This document shows, piece by piece, positions 37,051 to 44,162 of a stretch of DNA of 64,000 nt. Source of the DNA: Pirellulaceae bacterium (lineage in GTDB: Bacteria > Planctomycetota > Planctomycetia > Pirellulales > Pirellulaceae); NCBI GenBank assembly GCA_029243025.1, contig JAQWSU010000006.1, positions 62,001 through 126,000 of the forward strand, written 5' to 3'. Below the pieces are notes generated by a model, which saw nothing but the letters and a program-made list of their open reading frames with translations, was not told the origin of the DNA and did not search any database. A program made the translations under genes and the position numbers. The stretch's first letter is position 1. Each line of letters opens with the position of its first letter.

Positions 37051-37302
37051 ATGAACAAACATGTCGGGATTTTTCCACCGAAACTCGACTTACCTCGCTC
37101 AAAACCAACGGTTAATCTGTGGCTCGTCCCGCTGGGAGCTCGTGTGCTAGCAGGTGAGCGGATCGTAGAAATACTCGCCGACGAACTCACCTTCGACGTC
37201 TCGGCTCCCACAGAGGGTCGGCTGGTGGAAAAGTGCATTGAGGAAGAGAGCGAGTATGAAGCCGGGGCATGCCTCGGGTTGATCCTTCGCGACGGCTTCT
37301 GA
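37051..37302 (+). CDS. Lipoyl/biotinyl-domain-like protein lacking the modified lysine
   Basis: An 83-residue protein that is almost entirely one lipoyl/biotinyl-type hammerhead domain: LWLVPLGARVLAGERIVEI followed by LADELTFDVSAPTEGRLVEKC. In true carriers the turn reads D-K-A or M-K-M; here it is D44-E45-L46, so no lysine is available for attachment. It is probably a structural or degenerate single-domain member. ATG 37051 gives a compact domain; the frame is open back to 36985. It lies 93 nt after the YchF-like gene on the same strand. Function unknown. Confidence 0.65.
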   Translation: MNKHVGIFPPKLDLPRSKPTVNLWLVPLGARVLAGERIVEILADELTFDVSAPTEGRLVEKCIEEESEYEAGACLGLILRDGF

Positions 37303-37438
37303 GGGGAGCTACCCTATCTGAGGAAACTGACGTATATTTGGTGGACAAGGAGTGGCCGATTCGCTTCTCCACGACGTCGCTGTCCGCATCGCGACGCTTT
37401 AAACACATTCGATTGCATCGATCAGGAGATTTTTTGAA

Positions 37439-37933
37439 ATGAAAAGATCAACATTGGGTTGTGTGTTGGTGGCCATGATCGCCATCGTATCCTGGGGCTG
37501 CAACAAGTCGGGCAGCGGTGGGGCCGGTAGCAACACAACCACGACATCCACCACATCCGGCGATCACGACCATGGCGATCACGACCATGGTGATCACGAC
37601 CATGGTGATCACGACCATGGTGATCACGACCATGGTGATCACGAGGACTCCACCACTTCGCTTGAGACATCCACCATTCTTTGTGGACACTGTGGCGAAT
37701 CCAAAGGCTCGACGGGTTGCTGTGCTGGTAGCGAATCCTGTGCTGACTGCGGACTTTCCAAAGGCTCAACCTTGTGCTGTGCGAAGCTATCCGACGACTC
37801 AAAGGGCAAAGATATTTGCACGGACTGCGGCCACGTCGCAGAAGGCTCGCACAAGTGCGACAACCAATGCGACAAATGTTCGAAGTGCGGAATGCATGCT
37901 GGCTCACCAGCCTGCTGTAAGCTCAAAGCTTAG
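37439..37933 (+). CDS. His/Cys-rich exported metal-binding protein
   Basis: A 164-residue protein that I cannot place in a named family. A lipoprotein-like signal ends in SWGC near residue 21. Then comes a low-complexity segment of five G-D-H-D-H units (about 41-66) encoded by a 15-bp tandem repeat. The remainder consists of four Cys-rich modules of the pattern CxxCGxxKGSxxCC (CGHCGESKGSTGCC, CADCGLSKGSTLCC, CTDCGHVAEGSHKC, CSKCGMHAGSPACC). Both parts should bind transition metals such as Zn, Cu or Ni. AGGAGA precedes the ATG by 10 nt and an intrinsic terminator follows the stop. Role in metal storage, sensing or detoxification is inferred. Confidence 0.82.
   Translation: MKRSTLGCVLVAMIAIVSWGCNKSGSGGAGSNTTTTSTTSGDHDHGDHDHGDHDHGDHDHGDHDHGDHEDSTTSLETSTILCGHCGESKGSTGCCAGSESCADCGLSKGSTLCCAKLSDDSKGKDICTDCGHVAEGSHKCDNQCDKCSKCGMHAGSPACCKLKA
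37559..37644. repeat. 15-bp coding tandem repeat, about 5.7 copies
   Basis: Units of GG(C/T)GATCACGACCAT run from 37559 in steps of 15 bp through 37633, plus a partial unit to 37644. They encode G-D-H-D-H. The unit number could vary between strains. Confidence 0.95.
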
Positions 37934-37964
37934 TTTCCACCCAGCATCATTTTAAGTTCACAAG

Positions 37965-37999
37965 AAGCCCCGATGATCAACTGTATCACGGGGCTTTTT
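37965..37999 (+). terminator. Rho-independent terminator after the His/Cys-rich gene
   Basis: Stem AAGCCCCG (37965-37972) pairs with CGGGGCTT (37989-37996), extended inward by TGAT/ATCA, and is followed by a run of T residues. It lies 32 nt after the stop of the metal-binding protein gene. Confidence 0.9.
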
Positions 38000-38132
38000 C
38001 TTTGCCTGGATAACGTTAAAAATGAATTCGAAGCTCGCACCAGATGATGAGCCAAGAACAGGGCTTGTTAACTGAGTGCTATCAAAGCTCCTGTCGAGGA
38101 GCTGCCAACCACGGTCGAGTTGCTAAAACGAA

Positions 38133-39305
38133 ATGAACCCATTGGACTGGATCGCCGACGAACTTCGACAATTGGACGCACAGCACCTACGTCGCCACCC
38201 AACAGTTCGGCGAGGGCCGCAAGCGAATCAAATCGAACTCGACGGCCGAAGCTACCTGAATTTTGGTTCGAACGACTATCTGGGGCTCGCTGCTGACCCC
38301 CTAATTCGAACCGCCGTCACCGAAACCGTTCAAGCGCAAGGTTGGGGCAGCGGTGGCAGCGCGTTGATCACCGGTCGATCACTGCAGCAACAACAGCTTG
38401 AACAGCAATTGGCTCAATTCGAATGCACAGAAGCCGCACTCGTTTTCCCGACCGGCTACGCAGCGAACCTCGGCACACTCACCAGCCTTGCCGGGCGTGG
38501 CGACCTGATTTTCAGCGACGCGTTAAACCACGCCAGCCTGATCGATGGCTGTCGCCTTTCCCGAGGCGAAGTCCGTGTCTATCCTCACGCTGACATCGAC
38601 TATTTGCGATCGGAGCTCAAGGGTGTCAACGCAGAGAGACGAACTCTGATTGTGACAGACAGTTTATTCAGCATGGATGGCGACTTCGCACCTCTGGCAC
38701 AGCTGATCGAGCTATGCGATGAGTTTCATGCCATCCTTGTCGTTGATGAGGCACACGCGACTGGCGTTTTGGGAAAACAGGGTCGAGGTGTCTGCGAACT
38801 CCTGGGCGTCGAAGATTCAGTCCCTGTCCGGATTGGAACCTTCAGCAAAGCAATCGGCTCTTTGGGAGGGTTCGTGGTTGGTTCGAAAAATCTGATTGAA
38901 TGGCTCTTCAATCGAGCTCGCACACAGGTCTTTTCCACCGCCCTGCCCGCGTCCGCATGCCAGGCATCTGCCACCGCCTTACAAATCGTGCAGAACGAAC
39001 CCCAACGCCGAGCACGCTTGCAACGGCACGCACACGAGCTCCGATCACACTTGCTTGCTGAAGGCTGGGATATCTCTGACAGCGAGAGTCACATCATCCC
39101 GATCGTCATTGGGTCGTCCGAGCAAACGCTGTCAGCTGCCAGACAGTTGCGTGATGGCGGTTTATTGGTCCCCGCAATTCGGCCACCAACGGTCCCCATC
39201 AATGCATCGCGATTGCGGATTAGCCTGACAAGCGATCACACAACAGAAAACCTTCAAACGCTCACCAAAGCACTCGCACCTGTCAAGTCAGCTCTGCGTG
39301 ACTAG
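38133..39305 (+). CDS. bioF: 8-amino-7-oxononanoate synthase
   Basis: PLP-dependent alpha-oxoamine synthase that condenses pimeloyl-ACP/CoA and alanine in biotin synthesis. It has 390 residues, the family norm. NFGSNDYLGLAADP, GSGGSALITGRS, LIFSDALNHASLIDGC, VVDEAHATGVLGKQG and TFSKAIGSLGGFVVGS are the signature segments; the PLP lysine is in TFSKA near residue 239. Other bio genes are not adjacent. Its last 18 nt overlap the end of the convergent selenoprotein gene. Related enzymes (Kbl, HemA, Spt) share the fold, but the motifs favour BioF. Confidence 0.92.
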   Translation: MNPLDWIADELRQLDAQHLRRHPTVRRGPQANQIELDGRSYLNFGSNDYLGLAADPLIRTAVTETVQAQGWGSGGSALITGRSLQQQQLEQQLAQFECTEAALVFPTGYAANLGTLTSLAGRGDLIFSDALNHASLIDGCRLSRGEVRVYPHADIDYLRSELKGVNAERRTLIVTDSLFSMDGDFAPLAQLIELCDEFHAILVVDEAHATGVLGKQGRGVCELLGVEDSVPVRIGTFSKAIGSLGGFVVGSKNLIEWLFNRARTQVFSTALPASACQASATALQIVQNEPQRRARLQRHAHELRSHLLAEGWDISDSESHIIPIVIGSSEQTLSAARQLRDGGLLVPAIRPPTVPINASRLRISLTSDHTTENLQTLTKALAPVKSALRD

Positions 39306-39824
39306 CTGCAACACGTTTTCAATCGCAGGTCGATCGGCGGGTCCGCGACCCACGTAGTGCAGCAGAATCAAACCTTGAGGGTCGATCAACACATCGCCAC
39401 CCAACTGATAAATATCGTCCGTCGGTCGACGAATTCGACCCCCTCGAAGCATCAGCTTCAAATAGAGCCACCAGTTGTGAATCCCCATCACCTCTTTCGC
39501 CGTCCCGCGTCCCATGCCATAAGCCTGGTACAGCAATCGATCCGGGTCTAACAGCAGCGGCCAGGGAAAACCTGTCTCCTCGACGTAACCCTTCGCCCGC
39601 CAAGCCTGTTCAAAAGTAACCACCAACAGGTCGATCTGCCGTTCTCGAAGCTGGGCTTCCTGCTGCTGCAACTGCAACAGATGCGTTCGACAAGGCAATC
39701 ACGATAGGTGGCGATGAAAAACCAACAACAAAAATCGGCCGCTGTAGTCCGAGAGACGATGCAGCCGATTGTTGGTGTCCTGCAACTGAAAAGGGAGGGC
39801 AGCTGCTCCGACAAGACGCTTCAT
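39288..39824 (-). CDS. Peroxiredoxin-like AhpC/TSA selenoprotein (in-frame TGA = Sec42)
   Basis: One continuous frame of 179 codons including the stop, with a single internal TGA at 39701-39699. Upstream it encodes the first half of a thioredoxin-fold redoxin (FQLQDTNNRLHRLSDYSGRF, LLLVFHRHLS). Downstream it continues LPCRTHLLQLQQQEAQL and PWPLLLDPDRLLYQAYGMGRG. Family members read LGCPFCR at this point, so the TGA falls exactly on the first active-site Cys, giving U42-L-P-C45. A bSECIS-like hairpin follows (39663-39680). The ATG at 39824 is 2 nt after the stop of the upstream TIGR03790 gene, so the pair is translationally linked. Expected function: thiol or peroxide reduction. Alternatives are a nonsense mutation or a sequencing error. 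No sel genes lie in the window. Confidence 0.85.
39663..39680 (-). promoter_or_regulatory. Bacterial SECIS-like hairpin
   Basis: Read on the minus strand, CUGUUGC (39680-39674) pairs over 7 bp with GCAGCAG (39669-39663), including one G-U pair. The loop is AGUU with G in its second position. The stem starts 18 nt after the UGA and the loop G is 27 nt after it, within the spacing described for bacterial SECIS elements that bind SelB. CUG/CAG-rich sequence can form such hairpins by chance, so this supports but does not prove recoding. Confidence 0.7.
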
Positions 39825-39826
39825 GA

Positions 39827-41548
39827 TCAGGGCTGCGGGTTGCCAGTTTCTGGGTTGCCAGTTTCTGGGTTGCCAGCGAGCGATTGGGGACCTTCCAGCA
39901 GCCTTCGAATGGTCGGATCAAGACCTTCCATCTTCAAGGCAGGCGCAGCTTTAAAAGGCGAATACAGTGGATCGCCAACCAACACCATCGTCCACGAGTT
40001 AAAAGTGTTGCAGCGAAAAAACGACTCGGCAAGCGTAAATTTCCCGCTGAGCAGCAGGGCGAAAAATTCATTGGGCCGCGGAAATGCGATAATATACGGT
40101 TCGTAAGCTGGACCAATCGTAGCGGTGACTCCCTCTTCCAACATGCGTTTACACCAGACCTGACTTTTCGCATCACGCAACGTCCTCGCTTCACTGCTTG
40201 CCATGTGATAGGCCACAGAGCCGGGCACCCATTCAAAGGCATCAACGTATTTAGCCAAAGAATACCAACCACAATACAGGGCAGCATCGGAGCAATCGCC
40301 AGGTTGAAATAAGGCCTGGCGTTTATCGAGCACCACTTCGAAATCCGTATGATCGCGAAACAACTTTTCAGTCAACAGTAAAGACCGATCGTAGTCTTTG
40401 TAGGATCCAGTTTGAACCTGCTCCTCAACCTCCGCCAAACCCCGTGCATCGAGATAAACTTTCCCTTGCAGCCCTGTCTTCTCAACCGCGATCGCCTCAT
40501 CAATAATCTGACGAGTACGTAACAAGGTTGGAGCTTCGAGGCGTGAGACCATATAGGTGGGTCGGTAGCGACGAATTGGGGAACCGTCAAAGCGATAATG
40601 AAGATAGTTGGGTTGCCATTGAAGTCGTTGATAAGAAGGCCAAGCAACGAGCGACAATTCACTGTCAAAGCTCGCGTAAGTCTCGTTCTTCTTCAACTTC
40701 TTTTGCTCTTCATCGATCCATGCGATGGCTCCATAGATCCCATCGCTCATCTCGATCAGAGCCAATAATTGCGAATCGCGCTCAAAGCCAAGCGGCAATC
40801 CTTCCATCGCGACTCGGCCTTGACGAATCCCAACAACTCGCCCACGAAAAGTGTCAAATTGAGATCGCAACTCAGCATTCGCATTACCACCGAGGTTTAG
40901 CTGCCGCGAAAGACTCTGCGCCATCATATTCAGGCCGAGTGAGCGAACAAAAATTGTCTGTAATTCCTGTAAAGCGAGCTTTCTTTCAGGCCCGTCCTCG
41001 AGCTTCATCACATTTGCTTGAGCAGCGGCAAGACGTTTCTCGAGAGATGCTTTGATTTCCTCCAAGCTGGCATCAACTGCCAACCCATCAGCCGATTCAC
41101 CGCTGCCGGCAAGTGTCGCGAGCGACGAGAGGTAATCGTTGATCCGATCTATCCGACTGGCACGCTCTTCGCTCAGATAACGAACCAACTGGGTGAGGCT
41201 ACCCTCAGCTTGATCCTTCTTGATGCGCAACGGAACATCCCAAACCGTCACGAAGCAGCGAATTGTTCCATGCAATTTCGTCTGACCCAACCAAGTACGA
41301 ATTTTCGGTCTGACCTTTTCTTGCCAGTCGCTGTAGCTCAAATCCTTCCCGGGCGGCACATCGATCTCAAGAATCTGTTGCTTTGGAACCTTGCGCTCCT
41401 TCGCGTAGTAAGACGCTACTGCGCGCGACTCACGACTGCCTTTGACTGCGATGATCGCCACCTCTTCAGGTGTCAAATCAGCGTACGCAGCAGACGCTAA
41501 ACCAAGTGCGAACACGAGTCCGAAATAAGATGAATGAATGCGTTTCAA
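39827..41548 (-). CDS. Secreted TIGR03790 family protein
   Basis: A 573-residue exported protein with a signal peptide ending in SAAYADLT near residue 25. It matches the TIGR03790 family of uncharacterised proteins found in planctomycetes and other bacteria: SRAVASYYAKERKVPKQQILEIDVPPG near the N-terminus, FVTVWDVPLRI, GKVYLDARG, and GATIGPAYEPYIIAFPRP (here VTATIGPAYEPY) near the C-terminus. The start is TTG 41548 with GAGGTGA about 6 nt upstream. The C-terminus ends in G-N-P-E-T repeats encoded by a 15-bp tandem repeat. The stop is 2 nt from the selenoprotein start. Function unknown. Confidence 0.85.
   Translation of the reverse strand: MKRIHSSYFGLVFALGLASAAYADLTPEEVAIIAVKGSRESRAVASYYAKERKVPKQQILEIDVPPGKDLSYSDWQEKVRPKIRTWLGQTKLHGTIRCFVTVWDVPLRIKKDQAEGSLTQLVRYLSEERASRIDRINDYLSSLATLAGSGESADGLAVDASLEEIKASLEKRLAAAQANVMKLEDGPERKLALQELQTIFVRSLGLNMMAQSLSRQLNLGGNANAELRSQFDTFRGRVVGIRQGRVAMEGLPLGFERDSQLLALIEMSDGIYGAIAWIDEEQKKLKKNETYASFDSELSLVAWPSYQRLQWQPNYLHYRFDGSPIRRYRPTYMVSRLEAPTLLRTRQIIDEAIAVEKTGLQGKVYLDARGLAEVEEQVQTGSYKDYDRSLLLTEKLFRDHTDFEVVLDKRQALFQPGDCSDAALYCGWYSLAKYVDAFEWVPGSVAYHMASSEARTLRDAKSQVWCKRMLEEGVTATIGPAYEPYIIAFPRPNEFFALLLSGKFTLAESFFRCNTFNSWTMVLVGDPLYSPFKAAPALKMEGLDPTIRRLLEGPQSLAGNPETGNPETGNPQP
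39837..39876. repeat. 15-bp coding tandem repeat, 2.7 copies
   Basis: GGGTTGCCAGTTTCT at 39837-39851 repeats at 39852-39866, with a partial unit to 39876. On the minus strand it encodes the G-N-P-E-T tail of the TIGR03790 protein. Confidence 0.92.
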
Positions 41549-41824
41549 CGTAACTCACCTCTTACCAAAGGGAGGGCCTTGATTAGTGCAGCACAGTGGC
41601 CATGATTTTATCATGGAAGCACGCGTTGGCGGCAGCGTACAAAAGGCCGATCTGTCGAAATTACGATGGCGACTACTGCAAGTTTAACGCTGAGGCAGAT
41701 TAGGCAGCAAACACCACGGCTCGCTCACGATCAGACAGTCGGCCCAACACGGCACGCATTTTCGTCAAGCTGCTACCAGGAGCCGATTTTCGCTTAGCGA
41801 ACCGGCCCACATCCACCGTCTTTC
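41549..41824. other. Spacer with a short hairpin; no firm gene
   Basis: This region separates rpsI from the TIGR03790 gene. A CCATGAT/ATCATGG hairpin with a 3-nt loop is at 41600-41616, upstream of the TIGR03790 start, and may be an operator or leader hairpin. A minus-strand frame of 38 codons (GTG 41816 to TAA 41700) is open but unsupported. Confidence 0.35.
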
Positions 41825-41858
41825 CAAAAAAAACGGCTTCCCCTCAGGCAAGCCGTTT
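41825..41858 (-). terminator. Rho-independent terminator of the rplM-rpsI operon
   Basis: On the minus strand, AAACGGCTT pairs with AAGCCGTTT around an 10-nt loop and is followed by a run of T residues. It lies 30 nt after the rpsI stop. Confidence 0.92.
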
Positions 41859-41887
41859 CTTGTTGAATTTCTACTGCGCGAAGGATG

Positions 41888-42301
41888 CTAACGTTTCGAG
41901 AACTGGGTTCCCCGACGAGCACCACGCAAACCGTACTTCTTTCGCTCTTTCATTCGCGAGTCTCGTGTCAAGAAACCATTGTCTCGCATGGCAGGGAAGA
42001 CCTCGGTGTCGTAGCTGACAAGAGCTCGAGCAATGCCCATGCGACAGGCACCAGCCTGTCCCGTCGTTCCACCGCCATGAACGCGAATGATAACGTCGAC
42101 GTCGGAACGTTTGCCCGATTCTTCGAGTGGTTCTAACAGGGAGCGTTGATCCTGGAGAATCGGAAAATATTCCTCCAACGCTTTCTTATTCACAATGATT
42201 TTTCCGCTACCAGCACGAATTCGCACGCGTGCCACCGATGATTTGCGTCGGCCCGTACCGAGTGCGTCATTGGTCAATTTGTCTTTTCGGATGGTAACCA
42301 T
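41888..42301 (-). CDS. rpsI: 30S ribosomal protein S9
   Basis: Small-subunit protein whose C-terminal tail reaches the P-site tRNA. It has 137 residues. GTGRRKSSVARVRI near the N-terminus, HGGGTTGQAGACRMGIARAL in the centre and the end KERKKYGLRGARRGTQFSKR are diagnostic. ATG 42301 gives the normal N-terminus (MVTIRKDKL). The longer frame overlaps the rplM spacer. It is 43 nt downstream of rplM in the universal bacterial order and is followed by a clear terminator. Confidence 0.98.
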   Translation of the reverse strand: MVTIRKDKLTNDALGTGRRKSSVARVRIRAGSGKIIVNKKALEEYFPILQDQRSLLEPLEESGKRSDVDVIIRVHGGGTTGQAGACRMGIARALVSYDTEVFPAMRDNGFLTRDSRMKERKKYGLRGARRGTQFSKR

Positions 42302-42344
42302 GCCTACTCCAGCTGAGGCCCTTAAGCGGACCCACAATGCGTTA

Positions 42345-42788
42345 TCACTTACCGGCTAACTCTTTGAGTTCGGGTTGCTGAGCTTGATGAGGATGATCAG
42401 CCCCGACATAGATCTTCAACTTCGAGAGCATTTTCCGGCCCAGGCGATTCTTGGGAAGCATGCGACGAACCGCTTCCTCCAGGATTTTTTCTGGACTTCT
42501 CGCTCGCACTTCATCCGCCGTCTGCACTTTGAGACCCGGATAGCCCGTGTAGCGGGTATATGCTTTTTGTTCCCATTTTTTGCCTGAAAAGGTAATTTTT
42601 TCGACGTTAACGACAACGACGAAATCACCCGTATCGACATGGGGCGTGTAGGTCGGTCGATGCTTTCCCATCAGGATCACGGCGATCTCGCTCGCCAAGC
42701 GACCGACGATCTTGTCCTCGGCGTCGACCAACCACCACTTGGTGTCGACCTCACCTGACTTCGCCATGTATGTCTTCGTGGCCGCCAC
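42345..42788 (-). CDS. rplM: 50S ribosomal protein L13
   Basis: Early-assembly large-subunit protein of 147 residues. [41 protein letters not shown] and [18 protein letters not shown] are diagnostic. The GTG start at 42788 is supported by GGAGG 7 nt upstream; an internal ATG at 42767 would leave the ribosome site too far away. First gene of the rplM-rpsI operon. Confidence 0.98.
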   Translation of the reverse strand: MAATKTYMAKSGEVDTKWWLVDAEDKIVGRLASEIAVILMGKHRPTYTPHVDTGDFVVVVNVEKITFSGKKWEQKAYTRYTGYPGLKVQTADEVRARSPEKILEEAVRRMLPKNRLGRKMLSKLKIYVGADHPHQAQQPELKELAGK

Positions 42789-42856
42789 CCTGAATCCTCC
42801 GTTGTAGCCCGAGACAGTTCGCCCCGGCGAATTGGTTGGTATTTTGGGAAACCCGT

Positions 42857-42885
42857 AATCTAGTCGTTTGCCCCGATCAGATCAA
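42857..42885 (-). promoter_or_regulatory. Possible sigma-70 promoter of rplM
   Basis: On the minus strand TTGATC (42885-42880) and TAGATT (42862-42857) are separated by 17 bp, each matching four of six consensus bases. The -10 lies about 70 nt before the rplM start. Confidence 0.3.
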
Positions 42886-42991
42886 GGGTGGCTGGGGCCT
42901 TCCAAGAGGTTTCCACCAGCCCCATCAGGCAAGCCGGCGTCAAAGTCAAACCAATCCGCCAACTCGGCTGATTTTCGAACTGGCAACCCAA

Positions 42992-43642
42992 CTAAAGCCG
43001 CAAGAAATCATTCAAAGCTTCGGCAACTTCCAGCGGCTTGGTGGCGACGGAATAGCCAATCAGGATCGCGATTAACAGGCCGAAAAAGAGAAAACTGAAG
43101 CCGCGGGGGTTGATTCCCACCTTCATTCCCTTTAAACGAAGCCGCAATTCCTGCTCGACCAAACGCCATCCACCCAAATCTTGCTGGCCCCCCACCGAGG
43201 TCAACTGGATGTTCCGCATCGCCGGAAATGACTCGATGTTTAGATGCACGCCCCGATTGGGCAACATCAGGGTCTGACCGACCCAACAACGGTTATCGTC
43301 GAGTTTGGCCGCCACCCCTTCCAGAACGGGGTGTAACTGCTCGGCCGTCACGTTGTAAATGACGAGGCGAGGACGGGTCAACATGGCAGCGAAAGTGGCA
43401 CAAAGCAGATAGAGGCAAATCAACGGCGGCCAAATCCAGGCCCGAAAAAAAACGGCCGCTGTCTCCGGCATGAACAGTTCCATTGGCCCAGCGATCACGA
43501 AGCCCGAGATCGCGATCGCCAAAGCCAGCACATCCCGCGTTCCGGTCGTGACAAACGGAGACTGCGACAGATTAAGCCAACCTATTAACAATAAGTAGAC
43601 ACCGAGTGGCCCCATCGCGATGCAAAGATGAAGAGGATCCAT
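42992..43642 (-). CDS. Membrane protein of unknown function
   Basis: A 216-residue protein that I do not recognise. It has hydrophobic segments near residues 8-22, 32-50 and 60-85 and a C-terminal helix (FSFLFFGLLIAILIGYSV near 180-200), with a soluble domain between (about 95-175) starting RLVIYNVTAEQLHPVLEGV. ATG 43642 is preferred because the residues upstream of it in the open frame are Cys/Arg-rich and would overlap the neighbouring gene. It is third in a minus-strand series after an M28 peptidase and another small membrane protein, and precedes rplM-rpsI. Confidence 0.65.
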   Translation of the reverse strand: MDPLHLCIAMGPLGVYLLLIGWLNLSQSPFVTTGTRDVLALAIAISGFVIAGPMELFMPETAAVFFRAWIWPPLICLYLLCATFAAMLTRPRLVIYNVTAEQLHPVLEGVAAKLDDNRCWVGQTLMLPNRGVHLNIESFPAMRNIQLTSVGGQQDLGGWRLVEQELRLRLKGMKVGINPRGFSFLFFGLLIAILIGYSVATKPLEVAEALNDFLRL

Positions 43643-43763
43643 CGGCGATTTCTCAGTTGGATCGAACGAGGAAGAGCAAGCCGTACAAAAGCATGCCAGG
43701 ATTCTAGATCCCATTCCGAGACCGGTCAACAAGCAGCCGCTCGCGGCCAACCCGCCTTTCCGC

Positions 43764-44150
43764 TCAATCCTTCGACGACTGCCCAACAACGACTGCAGCC
43801 CGCTTTGCTAGTAGGGTGTTTTCAACCAAGCGTAAATAGCGGTAGCTATCCCAAAAATCGAGCAAAGCAAAAACCATTAGTAAAGCAACAACAGACAGCA
43901 TTCCAAGCCAATACCACCAGAACGATGATCTCGTGGGATCAAGCATCCACGGACTGCCGAGAAAGCAAATGCCGGCCAAGCCGATCAAGAAACTCGTAAA
44001 CATTCGGCGACGAAATTGCCGACGCCCAAAACTGATTCTCCTTGGATCGAGGTCGGCGGATTTGACCTGACCCCATTTCCGCGAGTGAGTGAAGATCAGA
44101 AATGCGGAAAGGGAGACTAAGACCAAAGCGATTATTAATCCAGCATACAT
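43764..44150 (-). CDS. Small membrane protein of unknown function
   Basis: A 128-residue protein with an N-terminal helix (MYAGLIIALVLVSLSAFLIF), a basic stretch (RRISFGRRQFRRR) and two more hydrophobic helices (about 52-68 and 77-98). The stop of the M28 peptidase gene is only 12 nt upstream of its ATG, so the two are co-transcribed. I do not recognise a family. The basic loop after the first helix predicts a cytoplasmic side there. Confidence 0.65.
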   Translation of the reverse strand: MYAGLIIALVLVSLSAFLIFTHSRKWGQVKSADLDPRRISFGRRQFRRRMFTSFLIGLAGICFLGSPWMLDPTRSSFWWYWLGMLSVVALLMVFALLDFWDSYRYLRLVENTLLAKRAAVVVGQSSKD

Positions 44151-44162
44151 GAAACTACACCA

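Noticed and set aside
39288-39698. Peroxiredoxin-like gene starting at TTG 39698, with a separate upstream fragment
   Set aside because: This start discards the N-terminal half of the thioredoxin fold and the first active-site residue, and has no ribosome site. Reading through the TGA restores a complete domain in the same frame.
41700-41816. 38-codon minus-strand frame after the rpsI terminator
   Set aside because: The GTG start lies just after a strong terminator and lacks a convincing ribosome site. The peptide (GRFAKRKSAPGSSL...) resembles nothing I know, so it stays unannotated.
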